Shown: positions 11,431 through 22,663 of the stretch, in pieces
Position numbering within the stretch: position 1 is the first letter of the stretch
How the letters are laid out: each line of letters starts with the position of its first letter
Assembly: GCA_949715645.1 (NCBI GenBank)
Contig: OX454525.1
Span: forward strand, 329,850,334 to 329,914,333
DNA: 64,000 nucleotides
Source of the DNA: Portevinia maculata
Taxonomy: Eukaryota > Arthropoda > Insecta > Diptera > Syrphidae
Reading direction: 5' to 3'
Notes under the pieces: model-generated
What the model was told of the DNA's origin: nothing
Database searches by the model: none
What the model saw: the letters and a program-made list of their open reading frames with translations, nothing else
Program-made: the position numbers and the translations under genes

Positions 11431-12442
11431 AAAACATAGGGACGGGCTACAGTCCGCTTGGGCGAACTGTTGGATACCCTATTCTTATTCCTATCCCTCA
11501 TAAGTGGGCGTGACAAAAGTCTAAGTATGGTTGAATTGTTAAGAACGCTTTACATATTTTGTTATATAATATTTAAAGGATTTTATCAAAAAAAACGCTC
11601 CCTAGCTCAAACTTGGGTGTTTCAATAAAATTGTTTTATTTAATTGTGGGCGTGTCAGTAGGCGGATTTAGAAAAATTAACACATGAGCATAAAGCGCCC
11701 CTAGAGAGTATATATTATAAATTTCAGCTCCCTAGCTCACTTTGAATTTTCAAAAAAAAAAAAAATAATAATAATAATTGTGGGCGTGCCAGTGGGCGGA
11801 TTTTGAAAATATTTACACATAAGCATAAAGGGCCCATAGAGAGTATATATTATAAATTTCAGCTCCCTAGCTCAAACTTTGGATTTTCCAAAAAATTGTT
11901 TTATTTATTTGTGGGCGTGTCAGTGGGCGGATTTTGAAAATATTTATACATGAGCTTAAAGGGCCCATAGAGAGTATATATTAAAAATTTCAGCTCCCTA
12001 GATCAAATTTTGGTTTTTCAATAAAATTGTTTTATTTTTTTGTGGGCGTGGCAGTGGGCGGATTTTGAAAATTTTATATCCCGAGCAGTTTTAGGAGTCA
12101 TAGATCATATATAAAAAATTTCAGCTTCCTAGCTCAAAATCCGATTTTTTCCAAAATTTTGTTTTTTTGAGTTTGTGGGCGTGTCTGTGGGCGGATTTCA
12201 AAAATTCGTAAACTTGATTATTTCGGGACCCTAGAGAGTATATGGTTAAAATTTCAGCTCTCTAGGTCCAGTTTAAAGGCCTAATTTTTGCCGACGGACG
12301 GACGGACGGACGGACATGGCTAGATCGACATTACTATCGATGCTGATCATAAATATAGTAACTTTTAGGGGTCTACGGGCAATATTAAGGTATGTTACAA
12401 ACTATGCGTCAAAATTAATATACCCCTAGAATAGGGTATAAA
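11431..12442 (+). repeat. Mini-me-like repeat, copy A, with internal 132-bp tandem array
   Basis: The head starts AAAACATAGGGACGGGCTAC and contains GGATACCCTATTCTTATTCC. The tail ends CCCCTAGAATAGGGTATAAA, so head and tail carry short inverted words. Inside, GTGGGCGTG recurs at about 11646, 11780, 11911, 12042 and 12175, a 131-134 bp period. Each unit also holds AGAGAGTATATATTATAAA and TTTCAGCTCCCTAGCTCAAA. Next come (GGAC)n at about 12296-12315 and CATGGCTAGATCGAC. A (TA)-rich tract, a (GTCY)n tract and a conserved core are what is known of dipteran mini-me elements; the assignment is by resemblance. Noncoding. Confidence 0.75.
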
Positions 12443-13288
12443 CATACAATCGAATCATAAATCAAATTCCTTTGCGAACTTTTCATGAGAGAACGAATCA
12501 TATTTTATTGTTCTGCGAACCTTGTAATAAAGGCAAAAGCAACGGCAACAGTGCAAAAAAATAATAATTGCCCGCAAACAGCAACAGCGCAGTGCTACAT
12601 TATCCCCTTTAGGCTAAACCACCATTCACCAATCTTCCAATCCACCCAGACTCAATAATATTCACGGAGTGAAGGGTACCTATCTATGCACTTCAATAAT
12701 CAACTTTTCTACAACGATTTAGCAATGAAACTTTAGGGTATCTATCTGAAAATCCTGAGTAATACTCGTATCATGATTTTGTTTTTGTAGTAGGTATTGT
12801 TTATTAGTTTAAATAATTTTCTGTAAACAAATTTTAAACTGAAAGTATAAGCTAGATCCACATCTTGAAAAGTGCCTTTATCAACCCCTCACTCATTTTT
12901 ACTTCAGTCAGCGAAACAAAAATGCAAAATCACTTCGAATCGCCATAGAAATAGATCTGCTTACACATACCCACATCCACACATGATTTCTTTTATTGAA
13001 ATCGCACTTCAGACTGCACACCAAACCGGTTTCATTTAGAACACACCTCCGAGAGCAGTAAAACACAAGTTAATCACTTTAAGATTGATTGCGCGCTGTT
13101 CTGATTGGCTGTTGAGATCAGGCCACTCAACTACCGCCACCTTCACGGGAAATCCGGAATTATTTCTTGCTAAAGTTAATAAACTAAGCAACGTACAAAA
13201 TAATTTTTTGAAAAAATATGTAATTTGAACTCGGTATTTTGTGACAAAATATACGTAAATAAATATATATTTTTATTGGATCTGTTAG
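12443..13288. other. No recognised feature
   Basis: AT-rich, no ORF of note. Short CAACAG/GCAACA-rich stretch near 12535-12600. Confidence 0.5.
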
Positions 13289-13639
13289 CTGGGGCCTATT
13301 TCACCAAACTACAAATTATAACCACAAACTTGTACTTGTGAATCACAATTACAAATTTGTAATCTGGTTTTCTGTTTCACCAAATACAAATATATGAACC
13401 CACAAATTTGTGATTAGACAACAAAAAAATTGTAAGAATAAACATGTTGATTAAAATGTAAAAATTCCTGTTGCACCGGGTTTTTGTGCAATGTGTAATC
13501 CACAAGTGTTTTCTCACAAATTTGTGGAATATCGTCGTGCAATCCCGGAATTAAAATGAATGCGCAAAATAAGATTTTTTTTTGTCTCCTTGATTAGAGA
13601 AAAGAAGTAGGTTTTATTTGGGTGAAGTAAACGCGTGGA

Positions 13640-14275
13640 AAGATATTTTAATTTCATTATCCTCTTAATTCAAAATGGAAAGGATTGGAAATATTTTCGA
13701 GATATTGCGTGGCAAAATTAAAAACGGGCTACTCTGGCAAGTACATAATATGTAGGTACATATAAATTTAATTTTTTTTTTTTTTTTTTTTATATTTTAG
13801 CTTAAACTTGATAATTCAAAGAAGACTGGTTCTGAAGGTGGCACTAGTCGCATTTCAACCAATCTCGATAATATCATTTTTGAGTTAAAGAATCGCCAAC
13901 AGTTCAAGGCATAGTTGACGAGTCGTCATCAGTACCTACTAAAGGGGTACTGCCACCCCAGTGCGCAAACGTGGGGGATATTGAAGGCGAAATAAGGTAA
14001 ATGCAAATGCTTGTTTCTCACAATTATTTTTAAAAATATATGTACGGATTTTTTAATTCAATCAGACCTCAAGTATCATAAAAAAAGCCCAAGCGCAACA
14101 GCAAAATGCTAACTGACCAAGCGGATATTCTTCGTTTGAAGAAAAGGAGGCTTCAATTCGAAATTTATAATTTGCAGTTGAATGCCTTGAAAAAGGAACG
14201 CGACTTGATGACTGCAGAGCTGAAAGAGAAGATAAAAGTGTTGCAAGAAAACATTTTAAAATTAAGTGACTACTA
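13640..14275 (+). pseudogene. Harbinger accessory protein (Myb/SANT-like), broken
   Basis: The plus-strand frame fragments read as a trihelix/Myb-like protein. There is a VNAWKDIL block near 13628-13655, LDNSKKTGSEGGTSRISTNL near 13805-13860, and a lysine- and leucine-rich helix DILRLKKRRLQFEIYNLQ (about 14126-14180) that ends LKEKIKVLQENILKL at TAA 14275. In known Harbinger elements this partner brings the transposase to the nucleus and the TIRs. A possible intron (donor AA|GTACAT near 13740, acceptor TATATTTTAG at 13800) separates the first two blocks. Several frameshifts and stops make it non-functional. Confidence 0.6.
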
Positions 14276-14380
14276 AAAATAAAAATAAAATAAATAAACA
14301 TATATTTCATTTAAAGTTCAAAAGTCTACTTATTTAATATGATATTTGCTAACGAAGTGATTTAAAAAATATTCTAATTT

Positions 14381-14880
14381 TCAGCATTTTGAGTATCTGC
14401 GTCGTTTGAATCCTCAGTGCTGGTGAACATTTCGATAATATTTTCTATCGCGCTTGTCGGGAAATGTTGGTTAAGATGATGCAACATTTTATAACAGTAA
14501 CTGCTTTCATGGATTGCAATCGTAAGTGCGTCAGACACGGAAATTTATCTCTTTCTATAATTCTGCGAGTTGATTTATGTGCACGAATATAACGATCAAC
14601 TTAAGGAGTTGGGTTTCTCAAAATGGGGGTAATTAACCAATCCTTTAAAGGATATCTTGTATCCCCAAGCAAAACAGAATGAGAAAAATGTCGAATTCCA
14701 CTTTCAAATTTTGAAAAAAGTGACTTTTTCGTAACACCATTGATTCGTACACACTTCCCGGCCAATTCACATATGCGTTGTAAAAGGTATAGTCCGGCCC
14801 ACATACCAACATAAAATTTATGCAGTGCTGTCCATGTCTGTCCACATATGCAGATTCAAACTATTTGTGGCCCAATAATT
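14381..14880 (-). pseudogene. Harbinger (HARBI1-like) transposase fragment
   Basis: On the minus strand, fragments match the DDE_4/HARBI1 transposase. They are INFMLVCGPDYTFYNAYVNW then PGSVYESMVLRKS (14845-14700), then LLGDTRYPLKDWLITPI in another frame (about 14675-14610), then RAHKSTRRIIER, and a C-terminus ending near 14381 with TEDSNDADTQNAEN. The second catalytic region is normally GD.gYPL and here reads GDTRYPL. At least two frameshifts separate the blocks, and the N-terminal half is missing or unrecognisable. It lies opposite the accessory gene, as usual for this superfamily. Confidence 0.78.
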
Positions 14881-15110
14881 GCAATTATTTCCTCTGACTT
14901 GCATCGAGTCAGGCGAAATTTTTCATTAAAATTAAATAACTCCGAAATTACATTTTTTTCTTAAAATTAAAACATGATCGTCACTTTCGCTACTATCGCT
15001 ACTACTATGCCTTCGTTGCAGACATTTTTCGATTACTTTCAATATGAAACAAAACTTGTAGGAGGAATTACACGTCAACTTTCAGTTGTAAAATATTCTC
15101 ACATAGGGTA

Positions 15111-15570
15111 AGGCGAGGAGGATTTGACACAAAAATATTCTTTCACACTTCGGAACCAGCATTGACCCGATAGCTTACAATTTCGTAGTAGGAGATGTTC
15201 CTTAGTTATTTGACTTCAATATTGTCTATATTAGAATAATATAATCAAAAAGGGTTTTATGATATTAAGCTAATGAACCAATATTGAGCAAGTGACAAAT
15301 CCTCCTACTTTGTACTTTTCGTATAATTAAGAAACTTGGCGCAGAAAGATTTTATCCGAAAAGAAAAAATAGCAAAATAACAAAAAAAATCACCACAAAA
15401 CAAAAATCACGTGTGTTTACTAAAAACGCAGAGACACAACTGACATATTCATATGAGGGAGTCATATCACGCCAGGCACTCTTTGTTTTGATTTTTGCGC
15501 ACTCTGCGCATAATGTGTCAAAGAATATTTGGAAATGACAAATCCTCCTTTCGTCAAATCCTCCTCGCCT
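15111..15570. mobile_element. MITE nested in the Harbinger element
   Basis: The 18-bp TIR AGGCGAGGAGGATTTGAC (15111-15128) is repeated perfectly in inverse at 15553-15570. TA lies immediately outside at both ends (15109-15110 and 15571-15572). The length is 460 bp with no transposase. The AAATCCTCCT word recurs inside (near 15299 and 15540). The TA flanks suggest Tc1/mariner mobilisation. It sits inside the right subterminal part of the Harbinger element, so it inserted later. Confidence 0.75.
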
Positions 15571-15826
15571 TACACTACTACACAAATTTTGAAAATAATT
15601 TTCTTTGGTGAAACGCAAACTCACAAATAAGTCAACTTTTCACAAATTTGTAACTTGTAAATTACAACTATAAATTACTTTTGGTGAAACGAAATTTCCC
15701 TTTGTAGAATACAACTACAAATTTGTAATACTCACAGTTTGGTGAAACGACATAAATCAACAAAATCACAAATTTTGTTAAAAAATGCTTGTAAATACAA
15801 ATTTGTAAGTTGGTGAAATAGGCCAC

Positions 15827-16480
15827 TAATATGATACTTTGTTGTTCTGAGTAAAAATTGAAACATACGTGCATCAATATTCACATGAAAAACGTAGTTC
15901 AATATTTCAAAATATTGTTTGTTTTTAAACACCTGTATTTTCCAAACCAGTGTAAAATTTCATGATCTGTCTCGACGATATTGCTGTTTTGGATATTACC
16001 TTTTAGCTGAGTTAGTGATCTCAGATGTATAGTACTCTGCCTTATCATGGTTTGGAAAAGAGTAAATCGATTTTATGCAAATTTTCTCAAACACCTTTGG
16101 GAATTCTTTAAATAAAATATAACTGAGATGTTTTTTTAAAAAACTATTCCGATCATTTTCAAGAGGAAATTATGTTCTTTCAAGTGCATTAAGTTTCAAT
16201 TCAGTAGCTCCAGTAATAATTTATCAGTTTGAGAAACAGAATGCCATTTTTTCCACTTTTGCTCGATTTCTGGGTAGAGGCCTCTTAAACAAATTGCTAC
16301 TGCGCATGTTGGGATCTTTCTTTTGCTTTAGGATGGGCTATACCTTTCAAACGTTTCAATATAAGTTGTTTTTGATGCTTTCAAGTTCAAAAACCACTTA
16401 ATAAAGGCTGGTATTCTCCAAGGCCATGATCTGTTGTCTGTTACTTTTAATCCAATCCATTGACAGTACCCTCAGCTTTT
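15827..16480. other. No recognised feature
   Basis: AT-rich sequence after the Harbinger element. CTGTATTTTCCAAACCAG near 15931 and TTATCATGGTTTGGAAAAGAG near 16042 are weakly inverted words, not enough to call an element. Confidence 0.4.
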
Positions 16481-16489
16481 CATATTCGT

Positions 16490-17060
16490 TTTCAGGTTCA
16501 CGTCCCTCATCTTCGGGTGTGGCACTGAAATGGCAACGTGTGTACCCATTGAATTCCGACCTTGATAGCATACTTAAATGGGGTTCAACCAATAGAGTGG
16601 AATTCAAAGTCTCTAAAACGCAATGCTCTCTTCTGTCATCAAAGTGTAACCCAAATAGTCTGCCATTATCCATCATTGCATCGCTGAAACCGAAAGACTT
16701 TCCCATCTCGTTATTTGCGTAAATTATGTATAAGCTTCGTTGGAATGACCATATATTCAATGCCACTATAACGCTGCGATATGTCTTAAGCGATGCAAAA
16801 AATATTTCATCTGTCTACATTTTATTATGCGTTTATATGCCTAAAGCTTGGTTACAACGCTCATATTTGGAGCCACACTGCATAATTAAAAAGCGCGCTA
16901 TAAAACTCATTGGTCATCGAGACATCGCCAAGGCGCTTGACTCTCTTAGTCATCATCGCAATATCTACCGCTTTTTGTCAGAACAGCTAATGGTATTTCC
17001 ACCATAAGTGCTCAAATGAAATACCCAGTTGTAACGCTACATTTTAAACAAACAATTATC
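16490..17060 (+). mobile_element. Jockey-like LINE fragment: RT palm end and thumb
   Basis: Plus-strand frames encode LDSILKWGSTNRVEFKVSKT then QCSLLSS (about 16560-16640) and, after a frameshift, LRWNDHIFNATI (16735-16770) and CIIKKRAIKLIGHRDIAKAL then SLSHHRNIYRF (about 16880-16980). These are the W....N..K...LL and thumb blocks (RW.DHI, RA..LIG, L.HRR) of jockey-group RTs. The YADD motif is absent. The fragment ends near 17007 at a TAA. The family is close to the fragments at 22530-22640 and 26390-26640. Confidence 0.65.
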
Positions 17061-17403
17061 CACAAATTTCTTTTTTTCTTTCACTTTTTTCTCTAAATAT
17101 GTTCTTGTATTAGGTACTTCTTGCTTCCACTGATTACACATATAATATCTAAAAAAATTTTATTATATAATTTTTTTTAAATTTCATACTACAGGTAAAG
17201 CTCGACAATTAGAAAAAAAAAGTTTAGGCGAATTCTAATTATCGAAAATTTCCAAGCATTTTTTTATAAAGAGAGGATATCGTTGCTTAAGCTTTATTCT
17301 CACCTCAAAGTAAAAACATAAGTCGCAGTAATAATAATTTATATGTAAAGTTTATTCAAAGAAAAATGAAACTCAAAAGATACAGTTTTTAAACAATGAT
17401 TGT

Positions 17404-19049
17404 TTATTTGCGTTGAAAGAAATCGAGCATGGTTGACTGTGTTTTTCCTTTGTTTGCCAAAAGCTTAACCGCCTTATCCCGAACGTTCTGGATAGCAACA
17501 ATTTCCGATGTTGGAAAACTGTTCCGCCTAGTCCACGTCAACAAACCGTTTGCAAAAATAATTGCATCTTTATGGAAAATTTCTTCCGCAAGATCTTCTT
17601 CTGAATCGGCTGCACTTACGCTTGCATCATCTTCAGTTGAAAGGGCTTCAATAGAAATGTTGTCAGCATTCCACACTTCAAATTCGTCAGCTGTAACAGG
17701 ATGGCCAAGAAGATTAAGCAGTTGAATTGTGTCCTGAACGTGAACGTTCGGAACCAATCTAACAAGGGGCACATCGTCATCTTCATCGAAGTCCATATCT
17801 CAAAATGGCTCAACCAGTTCGGAGCTGCCGGCATTTTCGCGATAAAATATTTTCTTCCAACACTTTTCCAATTGCTCTGCTGTAACTTTATCCCAAGCCG
17901 ATTTGAGAAACAGAATGGCGTCTCTTATTGTAATTTTCTTAAGGATATCTGCAACTCCCTCATTTTCCTTTGCAATAACCATCGACAACAAACTTTGTCT
18001 GTAAAAAAGTTTGGTCAACCATATGGCATTTTGGTCCATGGGTTGCAGAATTGGCGTAGCATTTGGTGGAACAAACATCACGACAATGTTCCCATCATCG
18101 CTTTACATTACGTCATGGCTTGTTGCATTATCAAGCAGGAGTAATGCTTTCATCGGCAGATTGTGTTCATCAATAAAGTCGCGAACCTGTGTGAAATGAA
18201 GTGTTAGAAAAATTAAGAATCTCACACATTTAGTTTTTAGAACCTGTCGCACGAACGATTTGAACCAATTTTGAAAAATATATCTGGTCATCCACGCGGA
18301 TTTCGATGAATCGTAATCAAGTGGGTTCGCAAAATGTTTGAAACATCTTGGCTTTTTAGACTTGCCAATAACAAGCGGCTTAATTTTGTGGGACCCGGAA
18401 GCATTGCAGCACAGCATGAAAGTTATTCTTTCCTTAGGGGTTTTGAGTCCTGGGACATTTTTTTCGTTGTTCGTGACAATTGTTTTGTCAGGCAGCAATC
18501 TGTAGAAGAGTCCAGACTCATCTGCATTGTAAATTTGATCCCGTGTCAGGACCATTTGCTGAACTTTGTCGTCGATTTTTTGTTGAAAGGGCATAACCGC
18601 ATTCACATTACACGATAACCTCTCGCCGCATATTTTGAGATGCCTTAGCCCAAAACGTCGTTTAAAGTTTTGCAACCATCCATCGCTTGCATTGAAAGAT
18701 GCGTTACAATCTAATGACTCCAAAATTGCTATCGCTTTTTGCTTCACTATTGGCCCATTTATAACACAGTTCCTTTGGCGTTGTCGCAAGATCCAGGCGT
18801 AAAGTTTGCTCTTCATTGTCGGGAATTCAGCAACGTGAAGAGTCTTTTTTTTTAGTGGCAAATAAGCATTTTTTTACTTTGTCCATTATAAGGACTTCTT
18901 TTTTTTAGATAAGATATAAAAGATGGTGCCACTCCATATTGCGTAGCCAATGTTTTGTTTGAAAATCCTTTTCGAATTTTCTCAATGATTTCCGATTTCA
19001 CTGCCAAAGACAGAGTGTTCTTTTTTCTTTTCTTTTCAATTGGAGGCAT
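17404..19049 (-). pseudogene. pogo/jerky-like transposase, broken by two stops and a frameshift
   Basis: The start at ATG 19049 gives a CENP-B/psq-type HTH: LSLAVKSEIIEKIRKGFSNK then TLATQYGVAPSFISYLKK. After a frameshift near 18850-18900 the second HTH (WLQNFKRRFGLRH) and the DDE core follow. The core has YNADESGLFYRLLP (first D), ALLLLDNATSH (second D) and PPNATPILQPMDQNA (third D). An in-frame TAA lies just after SHDVM (about 18093-18095) and a TGA after ELVEPF (about 17800). The frame then continues to TAA 17404-17406 through an acidic segment. A probable in-frame intron is at 18187-18243. Only a few lesions, so a moderately old copy. Function in life: binding TIRs and moving the element at TA sites. 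Confidence 0.87.
18187..18243 (-). other. Probable 57-bp intron in the pogo-like transposase
   Basis: On the minus strand the sequence reads CGACAG|GTTCTAAAAA at 18243 and TTTCACACAG|GTTCGCGAC at 18187, with CTAAC, a good branch-point word, 13-17 nt before the acceptor. Removing it joins FVRQ directly to VRDFIDEHN, the spacing usual in this family. The length is a multiple of three with no stop, so the unspliced frame stays open. The donor is weak (GTTCTA). Confidence 0.6.
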
Positions 19050-19414
19050 TTTCCAAAGACAATTAAAAATTAAACTTTGTTCTGAACACCCTTATGCCTT
19101 CCGAGGTACTGACAGTCCTTTCTACTTGTGGAAGCATTGAACGAAATCAAAATAAGGAATGCGGAAAGGTTCCGTTATTACGGCTGCGGTCTAGACGCAT
19201 TTATCGCCTTGAAACGGAGGCAAACATTGACTTGAAGAATGTCTATCTTTGAATACAATTCAACCGTTTGTCGATCTCCACTTATGAGCTAAAATATTTC
19301 AGCTGTGAAATTAGAATAATTCTAATTTCCAAGCTGTACATTTTGGTAAAGCTGTGTTCTAATTTCCAAGCAATTCTAATTTCTGCGAATTCTAAATTTC
19401 GAGCTTTACCTGTA

Positions 19415-20380
19415 TATGAAGTCGCTTTTTTTTCATTCTCTTTTCATTTTTATTGTACATATTCTCTTTCAAAAACATTATATTTTATTATTGATTTTAA
19501 AAATTGTTATAAACAACTATTGTAATTTAGCATAACTGACTGCGCGAAAACTTTTATAAGCTGACTGCGCACAAAAACTTTCATTTATTATTAAAAGCTT
19601 CGCATTCAAAAAAGCTCCAGAATGGGTATAAAAGTCAGAGCAAAATCCATGGAGGCCACTCAAGTTTGGTTTCTCGTCGAGCGAAGGTTACCACTACGAC
19701 TACCGTCCTCGAAAAGTCTTCACGCTTGACCTATTTATCTTCCTTTTTCGAACTCAAATTTAGTTTGTCGTCGAGTTTTCACACTTGAGATTTTAATCGC
19801 CTGCCCTCATATCCAGCGTTTAATTTTCTCTTTGACTTTACTGCGGTCCCCGGAGGCCCGGACAGCATAAAATCGAAATAAAATTGATTCAACGCGAGTC
19901 AGAGTCGCCATAGCTACATTCAAATCTTTCTTTTTCACGCTCTTCAAGCACCTTCGTAGGTTCTCCTTTCCTTTTTTAAATCACATTTTTTCCTCTTTCT
20001 TTTTCCAAATCATTTTTACACGCTCTTCAAGCATATTTATAATTATTTTTTTCATTTTCTTCTTTTATTGCTAATTGAATACGAAACTCTTTTATTCTTC
20101 GCTGCCCTTCTGGTGATTCGCTCGTTGATCTTGTTTTTTTCTGTTTTCCCTTTATTCGTCTACTGTTCAAGGTTTACTGCTGTCTCAGGACAGAATAAGC
20201 TCGGCAGAGAGATACACAAAGTTGCTGTTTTCTCGTCGGTGAATCTCCGCTGCCCTTTTGGCGTTTTCGTTGCTGTTGTTTTCTTTTGTTCGTCTTCCTG
20301 TTCAACGTTTACTGCGGTCTACTGAAAGCATAAGGGCGGTAGAGAGCCGAACAAAGCTGCTGTTTTCTCTTCGGTAGATG
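19415..20380 (+). repeat. Region with TATA-box and ~148-bp direct repeats, unassigned
   Basis: GGGTATAAAAGTC at 19625-19637 looks like a TATA box, and AATAAA lies about 250 bp further on (near 19877). Two similar units, about 20099-20240 and 20247-20387, each hold CGCTGCCCTT.TGG, GTTTACTGC.GTCT and AAAG.TGCTGTTTTCTC.TCGGT. A weaker third copy of part of the unit lies near 19838-19870. CACGCTCTTCAAGCA occurs twice (near 19937 and 20020). This could be an LTR or a LINE 5' UTR. No PBS or TG...CA boundary is certain. Confidence 0.35.
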
Positions 20381-20389
20381 GAAGGTGGT

Positions 20390-20720
20390 GGGTCAGATGA
20401 TTGTACCTATGTACTACCAACAAACGTAGGGGCAACCCCCAAACAAAAACCCCAGGAGAAGGATCTACTCTTACACAGTTGTAGCCCTCCCGTAGAACAT
20501 TACAACCGCAAAATCCGCCATGCAAAGAATGCCCATCAGTTCCCCCTTAAGTCTGTATTCGGGCGTAAAATCATATACAAGGAATCGTTCCTCAACTATA
20601 CCACACGAATTATAAACGCTCTTCCATGATCTATCTTTCCTTCGCATCACAATTTACAAATATTTACAACCAACGTGCATCGAAATCTCCTCTCTCCTCA
20701 ATTAAAAATGTCCCTTCTGC
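20390..20720 (+). mobile_element. LINE 3' coding end fragment
   Basis: The frame 20378-20629 ends with RHAKNAHQFPLKSVFGRKII then YKESFLNYTTRIINALP. This matches the conserved C-terminus of jockey/CR1-type LINE proteins (a NAHQ....R...Y..SF...T.RLWN.LP block). The following sequence to about 20720 continues weakly in the usual way. No RT core is attached, so this is a short remnant. Confidence 0.5.
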
Positions 20721-22520
20721 CCACGATGTTTAACTATTTACATTATAAGGATTCACAAAAATCCCTTTCACGCGTGCAAATTTTATAGAAAAAAAAGATT
20801 GATGACAACTTAAAATGCCATCAAATAGACTTTCAATGTGAGAAATTGGTTGGTGTTTAATTTTATGGGCCGCCCAGGACAAAACTTGACTGCTAGTAGG
20901 TAGATAGAAGTGCAGCTCCAGATTAAAAGGACTATCACATGTTTGGTAAAAACAACTCCTGCAGAGCGATGTACCATGAATCGAAGAGAATTATAGAACA
21001 GAAATAATTGACAGGTTTTCAAAGATGAAGCTTGAAATATTGTTGACGCTTTTAAACAAAATGGGCACTATTTAAAAAATAATAATGTTATATTTTGGTA
21101 TAGCTCCAAATCTGTAACTTGCATGGAAAAGTGTGAAAATGGTTTCTTTCATGCATCTACGTGTTTTCTTCACCAAAATATAAGGAGGCTCCACCTTCCG
21201 GATTGACCTTCTCAACTGGAGCACCCAAAACAATAATTTAGGTCAACTTCACTCCACAACATCCCTAGAGTTAAAATCTAAATACTAATAACTACATATT
21301 ATATTAACTGTTAACGCGGAGTGATAGTCACACAGTAACATAACCAGAATGGATCAATATACGAGTTTCCGGCCATTCTGAAGCAAATTATCTTGGTAGT
21401 ACTCCGACCTTTTAGGTCGTAAGTATAATAACCGATTCATATTATTTCCAAGAGGAACACAATCGCACCATTCGATGTATGAATACAAACAGACGCAACC
21501 TTGACAGCAAAAGCAAGGCAAGAAGCAAACGATACTTTTTCAATAAAAAATAAGACAAAGAAGAAGGAGAGAGGAATCCCTCTGCAAGCGAATGCACTTT
21601 GGTGTCGGCGTTGACGTCCGATTCCCTAGATGCTCCTTTAGAAATTCTTAATACGGGATGGGAAGTCGCACAATCTTATGTATCGTCATACACTTCGACG
21701 AATTGAGCTTGTACCGGGTCGTTTGCTTAACGACTGAGGACATTCTTGTTGTGTGATGCTCCTTCACCTGATTCTCTATCCAAAGTAACCGTTACAGAGC
21801 ACTGTCATTCCTTCTCCCACAGGTCCTTATCGAAGTTTAATCGATGTTTTATCTGTTTTAAGAAGGTGAACGCTACTTTGTTTGGAAAATAAATTGTTCC
21901 CATCACATCCTTAAGTACATATTTGTAAAGTTTTGTTGCTTTTTGTTAATTTTTGCTTTTGTTATTTTCTCCTTTTGTTTTCCATTTGGAAGCACTATTA
22001 TATCGTCTTTTCCGCTTTCGAAGAAGAATTTTCTTTCACAGGTTGCTGGAGGTCTCCTGTGCAAGTGTATATCTGTACTTTCAAATTAAGTCCTTGGAAA
22101 GTTTTTTTTTCAATTTCGTCTTTTTGTCTCTTCGGTGATCCCTTCAGTTTTTCTTCTCCTAAATTGATTTTGGTTTCGTTTAGGGAATTATCTGAATGAA
22201 TTGAATCTCCAAACAAATATAAGTTAATTGAAGGTAGTGGGCGATGAAGCTGAGGGAGACGGTATTACAAGTTGAGGGGGTGCTAAAATTTGTAGAGCTG
22301 TTAACTGTATGTCAAAACTGTCACTGATTTTATTGGATGTCTTAGGGTCACAAGATAAATTATGTTCAAGTTGAGGAAGGTGTTCGTGAAGTGCATTTAA
22401 GGCACCGCAGATTTGTTAATTGCTTTATTTATTAGCTGCAAGGAATTTAGGCTCACGAGGTCCTTAAAATGATTTAAATGAATATTTATAATTGTTATTA
22501 ACAGCGAATGTCAACCGAGC
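20721..22520. other. No recognised feature
   Basis: AT-rich, with only short frames on either strand (for example 21933-22199 plus and 21998-22216 minus, which overlap each other). No domain, TIR, splice pattern or RNA gene that I can support. Confidence 0.4.
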
Positions 22521-22529
22521 GCATTTGTA

Positions 22530-22645
22530 ATATTTATGGAATTATTAACTGGGGTGTCAAAAACAGAGTTAACTTTAACGCGTTAAAAACTCAGTGCTGC
22601 CTCCTGTCTTGCAAGCGTGGCCAAACTGAAAATCAAAGAAGTTAA
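22530..22645 (+). mobile_element. Short jockey-like LINE RT fragment
   Basis: Encodes NWGVKNRVNFNALKTQCCLL then SCKRGQTENQ, the W....N..KT..LL block that follows YADD in jockey-group RTs. It is very similar to the segment at 16570-16640. Only about 100 bp remains, cut off by the gypsy-like sequence that follows. Confidence 0.55.
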
Positions 22646-22663
22646 TCTATAGGAGTCCAATGG

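Larger units (their letters stand above)
13290..15826. mobile_element. PIF/Harbinger DNA transposon, decayed
   Basis: The left end GGGGCCTATTTCACCAAACT (13291) and the inverse of the right end (GTGGCCTATTTCACCAACTT, ending 15826) form TIRs. Both are followed by ACAAATTTGTA-rich subterminal repeats, and GGTGAAAC words recur near 15610, 15680 and 15735. TTA lies at the left edge and TAA at the right, so a 3-bp TWA target is possible but not an exact duplication. Inside are a plus-strand accessory gene and a minus-strand transposase, the two-gene layout known for Harbinger. A separate MITE is nested at 15111-15570. Confidence 0.8.
17192..19412 (-). mobile_element. pogo/Tigger-like DNA transposon with intact ends
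   Basis: The TIRs begin CAGGTAAAGCTCGA at 17192 and, inverted, end at 19412. TA lies on both sides (17190-17191 and 19413-19414). GAATTC and ATTCTAATT words recur in both subterminal regions. The length of 2221 bp is normal for a pogo/Tigger element. The transposase fills the interior on the minus strand. The TIR word resembles that of the deleted element at 51548-52057 (CAGGCAAATCTCGA). Confidence 0.9.

Noticed and set aside
16398..16766. 122-codon minus-strand frame
   Set aside because: It is antisense to a clear LINE RT fragment on the plus strand.
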